A DNA stretch of 64,000 nt from Nocardioides sp. (GTDB lineage: Bacteria > Actinomycetota > Actinomycetes > Propionibacteriales > Nocardioidaceae): the NCBI RefSeq assembly GCF_030150155.1, contig NZ_JASLGR010000001.1, forward strand, positions 30,118 to 94,117, given 5' to 3'. The notes beneath the pieces were generated by a model that did not search any database, was not told the DNA's origin, and saw nothing but the letters and a program-made list of their open reading frames with translations. Of the stretch, positions 55,952-64,000 are shown piece after piece. Within the stretch, counting starts at the first letter, position 1; each line of letters opens with the position of its first letter. The position numbers and the translations under genes are program-made.

Positions 55952-58870
55952 ATGATGGGGGACATGGTCCACCCCCGCCTGGCGCTGATCGGTCGACGAG
56001 ACGAGCTCGACCAGCTCGCCGACCTGCTGGCTCCCGAGCGCGGTGGGTCGGCGAGCCTGCGTCGCCACCTGCTCCTGGCCGGTGACGCCGGGGTGGGCAA
56101 GACCCGTCTGCTGCAGGAGTTCCGCACCGCAGCGATCGAGCGCGGCTGGAACGTCGTCGCGGGCCACTGCCTCGACTTCGGTGACAGTGCCCTGCCCTAC
56201 CTGCCGTTCACCGAGGTCCTCGACCGGTTGAGCGTGACGCATCCGGAGGTCGTCGACACGATCCTCCAGGTGCATCCAGCGCTGAGCCGGTTGCGGGCCG
56301 CCGGACGGCACGACCCGGGTTCCATCGACCGCGGTCAGATCGTCGCCGGTGTGCACGCCCTGCTGGACGCTGTCGCCGCTGCGGGGCCGACCGTCGTGGT
56401 GATCGAGGACGTGCACTGGGCCGACCAGTCCAGCCGGGACCTGATCACGCTGCTGCTGACACGTCCCTTCACCAGCGATCTGGTGCTGGTGGCGTCGTAC
56501 CGCTCCGACGACCTGCACCGCAGGCATCCGCTGCGGCGCCAGGTCGCGGAGTGGAGCCGTCTGGGTGGCGTCGAGCGGCTCACCCTGGGGCCGCTGCCCG
56601 ACGACGAGGTCCGCACCCTGGTCCACGAGCTGAGCCACGAGGTCGGGGACGCCGACCGCGAGGACATCGTGGCGCGCGCCGAGGGCAACGCGTTCTTCGT
56701 CGAGGAGCTGGTCGGTGCCGCCACCGGCCCCGGCCACTGGATGCCCGACGAGCTCGCCGACGTGCTCCTGGTCCGCCTCGACCGGCTCGGCGACGAAGCG
56801 CGCTCGGTGGTGCGCACCGCCAGCGTCGCCGGACGACGGGTCCGCCACGGTCTGCTCGCCCAGGTCGTCGACCTGCCCGCCGCCCGGCTCGACGAGGCAC
56901 TGCGCCAGGCGGTCGAGTCGCACGTCCTGGTCGCCGGCACCGGCGACTACTGGTTCCGGCATGCGCTGCTGGCCGAGGCCGTCTATGAGGACCTGCTGCC
57001 CGGTGAGCGGGTCAGCCTGCACGGCCGGTTCGCCACTGCGCTCGCGGCCGACCTCGACGACGGCGACGGCTCCGCGGCCGAGCTGGCCCGCCACGCCCGC
57101 CAGGCCCACGACCTCGACACCGCCCTGATCGCCAGCATCACCGCCGGGGCCGAGGCGATGGCGGTCGGTGCCCCCGAGGAGGCCTCCCAGCACTACGAGC
57201 GAGCGCTCACCCTGATCCCGGGCCGCATCCTGCCGCCCGAGGTGCGCCCGGCCCTGGTGGTCGAGTCCTGCGTCCTCGCCCTCACCGCCGCCGGGCGGGC
57301 CGAGCGCGGCGCCGCCCTGGCCCGCGAGCAGGTCGAGCGGCTCAGCCCCGAGACCACGCCGGCCGACCGCTCCCGCGTGCTGGCCGCCGCAGCCCTCGCG
57401 CTCGGCGTGCTCGACAACGCCCGGCTCGACCCGATCGCGTACTCCCGGGAGGCGGTCGAGCTGGCCCCGGAGGACGACCCCGCCCTGCGTGCCCGGGTGC
57501 TGGCCAACCACGCCCGGATCCTGGGCTGGGTGCACCGCTTCGACGAGGCCGAGGAGGCAGGGCTGGCCGCACTCGCGCTGGCCGAGCTGCACGGCCTGGC
57601 CGCCACCGCGTCGGCCGCCGTCGCCGCCTTGACCAGCCTGCGCAAGACCGGCGACCCCAGCGAGCTCCGGATCGCGGCTCGTGGCTCGATCGCCCGGGCC
57701 CAGGCCGCCGGGGCGCTGGAGGCCGAGCTGCAGGGCTGGTTCCTGCTCGCCCGGTCGTATGAGGACTACGGCCTGTGGGGCGACGCCGAGGAGGCGTTCC
57801 TGGCCGGGATCGAGCGGGCCGTCGCCGCGGGGCAGCCGTGGGCGCCGTACGCCGTCGAGCCCCGCCATCAGCTCTCCTGGGTCTACTACGTGCAGGGCCG
57901 CTGGGCCGAGGCCCTCGAGCTGACCGCCGTCGCCCGGCCCGGCGCGCCGCCGGTCGGCTACGCCTCGCTGGACGCGATCCGTCAGATGGTGCGCCAGGGG
58001 CAGGGACAGCGGGTGCCGCGCCGCCTGCACCGCGACACCTGGAACACCGATGGTGTGGTGGCGGTCTTCACCGCCGCGACCGAGATCGTCGAGGCGGGCA
58101 TCGCCGGGGACCATGCCGACGCGGTCGCGGTGTACGACGACGCCGTCGCGACGCTCACCCGGGTCTGGGACAGCGACTTCTCCGCGCGTCTGCGGCTCGG
58201 TGCCGTCACCGTCGGGGTGCTCGCCGACGCCCTGGGCGGGCTGCGGGCCGCCGAGCGCCCGGCGGTGCTGGCCGAGGCCGAGCGGATCGCCGCCGAGGCC
58301 GGAGCGGTGGTGGCACGCCTGGGCGGGCGACCCGACTGGGGCCCCGAGGGGCGAGCCTGGACCGCACGGCTGCGCGCGGAGCTGCTGCGCGCGCACTGGC
58401 GTGCCGGGGACGAGGTGTCCGCCGGCGTCCTGGTGGAGGCGTGGCAGGCCACCGTCGAGGCGTACGACGTGATGGGGCACCGTTTCGAGACGGCCTCGAC
58501 GCTGGCGGTGCTGGCGACTCTGCTGCGCGCGACCGGAGACGTGGCGCAGGCCCGGACGGTGGCCGAGCGGGCGCGCGTGATCGCGGTGGAGCTGGGCGCC
58601 TCCCGGCTGCTGGCCCAGCTCGGCTCCGTGGCCGCCGCGCCACCGGCACGCGGCGCGACACCAGCAGGTCCGGCGCTGACGCCCCGCGAGATCGAGACGC
58701 TCCAGCTGGTCGCGGCCGGGCGGACCAACGGCGAGATCGCCAAGGCGCTGTTCATCAGCACCAAGACGGTCTCGGTGCACGTGTCCAACATCCTCGCCAA
58801 GCTCGGTGCGGGCGGGCGCACGGAGGCGGCGGCGATTGCTCGGCGCGACGGGCTGATCACCGACTCCTGA
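55952..58870 (+). CDS. LuxR-family LAL-type transcriptional regulator (AAA ATPase + HTH)
   Basis: 972 residues. N-terminal ATPase: Walker A is GDAGVGKTRLLQ (residues about 47-58), Walker B is VVVIEDVHWADQSS (near 150), and VASYRSDDLHRRHPLR corresponds to the sensor region. A long TPR-like helical middle (residues about 380-880) follows. The C-terminal LuxR HTH is LTPREIETLQLVAAGRTNGE, then IAKALFISTKTVSVHVSNIL (near 905-960). LAL regulators activate large pathways when ligand and ATP bind. Its target is unknown; the adjacent genes are not an obvious pathway. Confidence 0.92.
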   Translation: MMGDMVHPRLALIGRRDELDQLADLLAPERGGSASLRRHLLLAGDAGVGKTRLLQEFRTAAIERGWNVVAGHCLDFGDSALPYLPFTEVLDRLSVTHPEVVDTILQVHPALSRLRAAGRHDPGSIDRGQIVAGVHALLDAVAAAGPTVVVIEDVHWADQSSRDLITLLLTRPFTSDLVLVASYRSDDLHRRHPLRRQVAEWSRLGGVERLTLGPLPDDEVRTLVHELSHEVGDADREDIVARAEGNAFFVEELVGAATGPGHWMPDELADVLLVRLDRLGDEARSVVRTASVAGRRVRHGLLAQVVDLPAARLDEALRQAVESHVLVAGTGDYWFRHALLAEAVYEDLLPGERVSLHGRFATALAADLDDGDGSAAELARHARQAHDLDTALIASITAGAEAMAVGAPEEASQHYERALTLIPGRILPPEVRPALVVESCVLALTAAGRAERGAALAREQVERLSPETTPADRSRVLAAAALALGVLDNARLDPIAYSREAVELAPEDDPALRARVLANHARILGWVHRFDEAEEAGLAALALAELHGLAATASAAVAALTSLRKTGDPSELRIAARGSIARAQAAGALEAELQGWFLLARSYEDYGLWGDAEEAFLAGIERAVAAGQPWAPYAVEPRHQLSWVYYVQGRWAEALELTAVARPGAPPVGYASLDAIRQMVRQGQGQRVPRRLHRDTWNTDGVVAVFTAATEIVEAGIAGDHADAVAVYDDAVATLTRVWDSDFSARLRLGAVTVGVLADALGGLRAAERPAVLAEAERIAAEAGAVVARLGGRPDWGPEGRAWTARLRAELLRAHWRAGDEVSAGVLVEAWQATVEAYDVMGHRFETASTLAVLATLLRATGDVAQARTVAERARVIAVELGASRLLAQLGSVAAAPPARGATPAGPALTPREIETLQLVAAGRTNGEIAKALFISTKTVSVHVSNILAKLGAGGRTEAAAIARRDGLITDS

Positions 58871-58882
58871 CCGCCGAGCGGC

Positions 58883-59719
58883 TCAGTCGCTCCCGGTCCG
58901 GGTGATCCGCACGCTGTCGAACAGCAGCCGCCGACCGGTCGCCTGACAGGGACCCGTGCCGCCCTGCTCGCTCTGCCGTGCGGAGACGTCGAGCACCGTC
59001 TGGCCGACGTACCCCTTCCGGGTCCTGACGGTGAAGAGGTACGTCCACTGCCCCTTCTTGTCGACCTGGTCGATCGTCGTGGAGGTGAGGTTTCCGGTCA
59101 CGTCGATGGCGGAGGCGGCCCGGGCGTCGCGCGGGGTGTACATCTCGATGTCGTAGGCACCGCTCGGGATGCCGGTGAAGAACCAGGAGACCTCCGGTGT
59201 CTCGCAGCGGCCGCTCAGCTCGTCGACCCAGGTGTAGGTGCCGCGCAGGCCGCCGCTGCTGGTCCGGAGCTGGCCCGGTTGCTGGCTGTCGGAGACGGGG
59301 AGCGTCCAGAACCGCAGCTGGGGTGTGGTGGTGTTCGAGTCGTCGGTGCTGCTGTGTGGTGACGTCGGGCTGATCGTGAACGAGGTCCGCGTGCGGGGCG
59401 TCGGGGTCACCTTCGGGGCAGTGGCGACCGGGGTGGTCGTGGTCGTCGGGGTCGGTGTCGGCGCCGCCGGGGTCTGCACCGCCGCAGTGACGGGGGCGGC
59501 GGTGGGGGAGGGCGACCGCGTCGGCCCGACCGACGTCGAGACGGAGCGTCCCGGGCTCGGCAGGGCCGTGGATGCCGCGTCCTGCGCGTCGTCGCCGGCC
59601 CACGGTCCCCGGAGGTCGCTGAGACCGACGTAGGAGATCACCAGGCCCACGACCGCGCTGAGCAGGATCAGGAGGAACCAGTGCGGCTCCCGGGAACGGC
59701 TCGATCGCGGTGTGCCCAC
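58883..59719 (-). CDS. Single-pass exported beta-rich protein
   Basis: 278 residues. A GTG start at 59719 after GGGGAGG gives GTPRSSRSREPHWFLLILL, an N-terminal anchor. A long Ser/Thr/Pro linker (STSVGPTRSPSPTAAPVTAA) leads to a C-terminal beta-sandwich (RGTYTWVDELSGRCETPEV, YDIEMYTPRDAR, GYVGQTVLDVSARQ) ending in SVRITRTGSD. This resembles carbohydrate- or protein-binding sandwich domains such as those of golvesin type. Function unknown. Converges with the LAL regulator with a 12-bp gap. Confidence 0.6.
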   Translation of the reverse strand: MGTPRSSRSREPHWFLLILLSAVVGLVISYVGLSDLRGPWAGDDAQDAASTALPSPGRSVSTSVGPTRSPSPTAAPVTAAVQTPAAPTPTPTTTTTPVATAPKVTPTPRTRTSFTISPTSPHSSTDDSNTTTPQLRFWTLPVSDSQQPGQLRTSSGGLRGTYTWVDELSGRCETPEVSWFFTGIPSGAYDIEMYTPRDARAASAIDVTGNLTSTTIDQVDKKGQWTYLFTVRTRKGYVGQTVLDVSARQSEQGGTGPCQATGRRLLFDSVRITRTGSD

Positions 59720-59879
59720 GTCGCCTCCCCGCTCCCGCGCCCGACCGCGATCGGTCTGCTGGCCGCAGCGTAGTGCGGCGACGGGACTCGCGAGGGCGTT
59801 ATCGCAGGACCGGTCACCGGGCCGTGGGAACCGCACGTTCTCGGTCCGCACCGGGCCGACGAGGTGCCAGACTGGCGCG

Positions 59880-60500
59880 ATGGCCGACCTCGATCAGGCA
59901 CCGTCGCCGATCCCGCAGCCAGTGCCCGTCACGCCGTCGCCTCGGCGGCGTCCGTGGCTGCGCCTGGGTCCGTTGCTGGGCTGGACGCTGCTGGCCTGGC
60001 TGGCCGGGGTCCTCGGCAGCTGGGTCGTGATCGGCTTCGACGGCGACCCGGTCCTGCTGGGGGTGTGCGCCCTCGGGTGGCTCGCCGTTCTGGCGGCGGT
60101 CCTCGTCCTGGGGGTGCTGGCGCGGCGGGCCGTGCTCACCGTCGTGCTGGCCCTGGTCACGGTGGCCCTGGCGGTGGGGCTGACCAACTGGTCGACGCTC
60201 GCGCCCACGACGTACTTCCGGGCCCACCAGTCGCTGTTCGATCGGGCCGTCGCCCAGATGGACCAGTTCGAGCGGGAGGGTGGCACGGACCTGCCGCTCT
60301 CGTTGCGGATGCTGAGCGCGACCGGTCGTGTCGAGGTGGTGGACACGATGCTGTTCTTCCCCCAGCGGCGAGGCTTCCGCACCGGGATGGGCGGCTACCT
60401 CTGGTCGCCGACACGCTCACCCGAGGGCGCCGACCTGGCGGGTCTGACCTGCCGCCACCCGCGACACCTCGGCCGCGACTGGTGGTCCTGCGGCCTTTAG
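59880..60500 (+). CDS. Small membrane protein with GMGGY-WSP C-terminal motif
   Basis: 206 residues. A proline-rich N-terminus is followed by three hydrophobic helices (LLGWTLLAWLAGVLGSWVV, LLGVCALGWLAVLAAVLVLG, AVLTVVLALVTVALAVGL) and an extracytoplasmic C-terminal domain ending GMGGYLWSPTRSPEGADLAG with a cysteine pair. The same C-terminal motif survives as a fragment at 53273, so the family is duplicated in this genome. Function unknown. The TAG stop is 7 bp from the convergent nitroreductase. Confidence 0.6.
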   Translation: MADLDQAPSPIPQPVPVTPSPRRRPWLRLGPLLGWTLLAWLAGVLGSWVVIGFDGDPVLLGVCALGWLAVLAAVLVLGVLARRAVLTVVLALVTVALAVGLTNWSTLAPTTYFRAHQSLFDRAVAQMDQFEREGGTDLPLSLRMLSATGRVEVVDTMLFFPQRRGFRTGMGGYLWSPTRSPEGADLAGLTCRHPRHLGRDWWSCGL

Positions 60501-60507
60501 AGAGTCC

Positions 60508-61113
60508 TCACCACCGCCCGCGGTGGACCACCTCGCCCTGCTCTCGGCGAGTACGTCGACTCGGGCTGCCCTGCGCGCCACCGCTGCTGGCCGGATGCCC
60601 CACCGAGACCACCCCGATCGGGTCCCACTCCGCGGGGATGCCGAACGCCGCGCGGACCGCGGCCTCGTGCCGTGGCGGGATCCCGAAGTAGCAGGCGCCG
60701 AGCTCCTCGTCGACCGCGGTCTGCAGGATCAGCAGGGTCGCCATCGCGGTGTCCATGTGCCAGTACGGCACCGCCCAGCGGGCCTCGTCGCGGTCGGTCC
60801 AGCCCTTGTCCTTCTCCGCGTAGCGCGACAGGTAGGCCGCCTTCGACGAGCACGGGATGATCAGCACCGGCGCGGTCATCATGCCGCGCAGCCAGCCGTC
60901 GGCCTCCCACTCGCCGTCGCCGACGAAGATCTGCCAGTAGCGGGCGACGTCCTCGGGCGTGTCCAGCACCAGGAACGACCAGCCCTGGGAGAAGCCGGCG
61001 CTGGGCGCCCGCACCGCGTTCTCCAACATCCGGGTGATCTGCTCGGCAGCGACCGGTTCGTCGGTGTAGCGACGGACCATCCGGCGGCGTCGTACGACGT
61101 CCTGAAAATTCAT
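60508..61113 (-). CDS. Nitroreductase-family FMN oxidoreductase
   Basis: 201 residues. Nitroreductase landmarks: FQDVVRRRRMVRRYTDEPVA, NAVRAPSAGFSQGWSFLVL (FMN site), WHMDTAMATLLILQTAVDEE and CYFGIPPRHEAAVRAAFGIP. Start is the ATG at 61113; an upstream GTG-type extension is unlikely. It reduces nitro groups, quinones or flavins (BluB/NfnB-like) using NAD(P)H. Substrate unknown. Divergent from the gene at 61194. Confidence 0.87.
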   Translation of the reverse strand: MNFQDVVRRRRMVRRYTDEPVAAEQITRMLENAVRAPSAGFSQGWSFLVLDTPEDVARYWQIFVGDGEWEADGWLRGMMTAPVLIIPCSSKAAYLSRYAEKDKGWTDRDEARWAVPYWHMDTAMATLLILQTAVDEELGACYFGIPPRHEAAVRAAFGIPAEWDPIGVVSVGHPASSGGAQGSPSRRTRREQGEVVHRGRW

Positions 61114-61193
61114 GATCACGACCCTACGGTTCGACGTGGGTTGCGCGGTCGGCAAAGATAGTCAAGCGCCCCTGTCTCGGAAGGACCCCGGCT

Positions 61194-61787
61194 GTGAAGT
61201 TCAAGATCTCCGACGAGGAGAAGCATCCCGTCGTCGCGGGCCTGATCGCCCTGGCGGCGGTCGCTGCTGCGCTCGGCGTGCTCGCGGGGATCTTCGCCCT
61301 CGTCGCCACCACGGTCTTCGGGGTGGGTGGCGGCAGGGCCGGCACCGCCCTGGCCAGCGACGCGGGTGCCTCGCTCTACCTGCCGACGCCGAAGCCGACC
61401 AAGACCCAGACCGGGCCGCTGATCACGCTCTCGCCGCAGGTCGGCCAGAGCGGCGCCGCGATCACCACCTCGGCCAGCCCGTCGACCTCGCCGTCGGCCT
61501 CGGCGACCCCGAAGGACAAGCAGATCACGCTGACCGCAGGCAAGCCGACTGCCGGTTCGATGGAGCGGATCGACCTCACTGGTGTCTACCCCGGTGGTGA
61601 GGGTGCGGTGCTCCAGGTGCAGCGCAAGGACGGTGGGCAGTGGACCGACTTCCCGGTCACCACCGGTGTCACGGGTGGCCAGTTCTCGACGTACGTGCAG
61701 ACCGGCCGCGCCGGCGCGCAGAAGTGGCGGGTCAAGGACACCGACACCGGCCGGGTCTCCAACGTGGTGACCGTCACCATCGGCTGA
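61194..61787 (+). CDS. Single-pass membrane protein with extracellular beta domain
   Basis: 197 residues from the GTG at 61194: KFKISDEEKHPVVAGLIALA begins the anchor (residues about 13-42). A Thr/Ser/Pro linker follows, then a small C-terminal domain (ITLTAGKPTAGSMERIDLTG, VLQVQRKDGGQWTDFPVT, AQKWRVKDTDTGRVSNVV) of Ig/FnIII-like strand pattern. It may be a cell-surface adhesin-type or wall-binding domain. No family name assigned. Confidence 0.65.
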   Translation: MKFKISDEEKHPVVAGLIALAAVAAALGVLAGIFALVATTVFGVGGGRAGTALASDAGASLYLPTPKPTKTQTGPLITLSPQVGQSGAAITTSASPSTSPSASATPKDKQITLTAGKPTAGSMERIDLTGVYPGGEGAVLQVQRKDGGQWTDFPVTTGVTGGQFSTYVQTGRAGAQKWRVKDTDTGRVSNVVTVTIG

Positions 61788-61826
61788 TCGGCCCCCGCAG
61801 TGGCGGAACGTTGGTTGAATGGACGG

Positions 61827-62336
61827 ATGTCCCGTCCCGATCCCGCCCCTGAGCCCGCGCTGCCGCACTACACCGACTACGACACCCGACTGGCGGCCTA
61901 CGCCGTCATCGTCGAGGGTGCCGGTGCCGAGCAGCGGATCGTGCTGGCGCTGTGGAACGAGGGCAGCGCCAAGCGCTGGACCCTGCCCGGCGGGGGAGTC
62001 GAGCTGCACGAGAGCCCGGAGGAGGGCGTCGTACGCGAGGTCAAGGAGGAGAGTGGGTACGACGTCGAGCTGACCGGTCTGCTCGGCATCGAGACCGACG
62101 TCTTCTCCGAGGAGCAGCGGGCGCGCGGCGCCGGTGCGTACGGCGGGCGCTCCCTCAAGGCTGTCCGGGTGTTCTACTCGGCCCGGATCGTCGGCGGTGC
62201 GCTGGCCGCGGAGGTCGACGGCACCACCGACGAGGCGCGCTGGTGGCCGGTAGCCAAGGTCGAGGAGCTGCCCCGGGTGAGCATGGTGGACACCGGTGTG
62301 AGATTTCTTCAGAACCCGTTCGTGTTTCGGGAATGA
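61827..62336 (+). CDS. NUDIX hydrolase
   Basis: 169 residues. The Nudix box is present: GGGVELHESPEEGVVREVKEE followed by SG, i.e. Gx5Ex7REUxEExGU, with the metal-binding glutamates in REVKEES. The ATG at 61827 is preferred; an in-frame GTG at 61800 would add 9 residues. It hydrolyses a nucleoside diphosphate linked to another moiety; which one is unknown. It sits about 100 bp upstream of dnaK. Confidence 0.85.
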   Translation: MSRPDPAPEPALPHYTDYDTRLAAYAVIVEGAGAEQRIVLALWNEGSAKRWTLPGGGVELHESPEEGVVREVKEESGYDVELTGLLGIETDVFSEEQRARGAGAYGGRSLKAVRVFYSARIVGGALAAEVDGTTDEARWWPVAKVEELPRVSMVDTGVRFLQNPFVFRE

Positions 62337-62368
62337 TCGCCGGGTAGCCTTCGTTGGACCGAGTGAAC

Positions 62369-62395
62369 GAAGTTGAGTCGATGGGACTAAACTTC
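62369..62395 (+). promoter_or_regulatory. Variant HAIR (HspR-binding) inverted repeat upstream of dnaK
   Basis: GAAGTTGAGT-N7-ACTAAACTTC, arms matching at 9 of 10 positions. The 7-bp spacing and TTGAGT/ACT core equal the HspR-associated inverted repeat CTTGAGT-N7-ACTCAAG, with arm changes: 6/7 in the left arm and 5/7 in the right. It lies 38 bp before the dnaK ATG, where HspR repressor would block transcription. Confidence 0.65.
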
Positions 62396-62432
62396 GGGAC
62401 ATCAGCAGAAGTTTCCATCGGAGGTATGTCTC

Positions 62433-64000
<1,568 letters not shown>

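Noticed and set aside
55658..58780. 1040-residue minus-strand frame opposite the LAL regulator
   Set aside because: Shadow of the LuxR-type gene; no domain recognisable.

Overview
The window is high-GC actinobacterial chromosome. Gene content and style (frequent GTG starts, 4-base stop/start overlaps, an EtfD-like membrane Fe-S oxidoreductase, a DUF222/HNH gene with an actinobacterial SOS box, an HspR/HAIR-like site before dnaK, a dCTP deaminase of mycobacterial length) suggest a Nocardioides-like member of the Nocardioidaceae. The genus is an inference. There are no rRNA genes, no CRISPR array and no intact transposase. One tRNA gene (Gly, anticodon CCC) is present.

Layout. 1-13 kb: partial glutathionyl-hydroquinone-reductase-like gene, carboxyltransferase of biotin-dependent carboxylase type, an M1 aminopeptidase lipoprotein coupled to a PucR-type regulator, a divergent ferredoxin-reductase/acyl-CoA-desaturase pair, a large secreted metalloprotease, an enoyl-CoA hydratase and an SOS-box-linked DUF222/HNH gene. 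13.5-18.3 kb: secreted GH43-like protein, FadE-type acyl-CoA dehydrogenase, and a short-chain dehydrogenase divergent from an NTF2-like gene with a KstR-like palindrome between them. 18.3-29.2 kb: a tellurium-resistance-type (Ter) stress cluster with four TerD-family genes, a TerA-like gene, a TerC-like DUF475 membrane protein, TelA, and a divergent tightly overlapping four-gene metabolic operon (CitE-like lyase, phosphoribosyltransferase-TRSP, StiP, HAD). 29.2-36 kb: two toxin-antitoxin-like pairs, a methyltransferase, an old yellow enzyme and several small proteins. 36-39.5 kb: a Tat-exported intradiol-dioxygenase-like protein and a copper operon (PCuAC, DyP peroxidase, CopC), then tRNA-Gly. 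39.5-53.2 kb: GDSL hydrolase, dcd, PAP2 protein, AbiEi-like protein, a 1271-residue EtfD with a remarkable repeat tail, an MFS transporter, a proline-rich single-pass membrane protein and two tandem CoA-ester lyases. 53.2-55.7 kb: a more AT-rich, accessory-looking stretch with a probable damaged gene junction, a gene remnant and tandem repeats. 55.7-64 kb: a LuxR-family LAL regulator, several exported or membrane proteins of unknown function, nitroreductase, NUDIX hydrolase and the start of dnaK.

A theme that ties scattered genes together is a palindrome of the form TTACY-N4-RGTAA. It lies just upstream of the acyl-CoA dehydrogenase, etfD, the malyl-CoA-lyase-like gene and, with one mismatch, the enoyl-CoA hydratase. 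This suggests a common fatty-acid/acyl-CoA regulon whose repressor is encoded elsewhere. The two most unusual objects are the Ter/metabolite island and the 12-fold SLFD-type repeat tail of EtfD.
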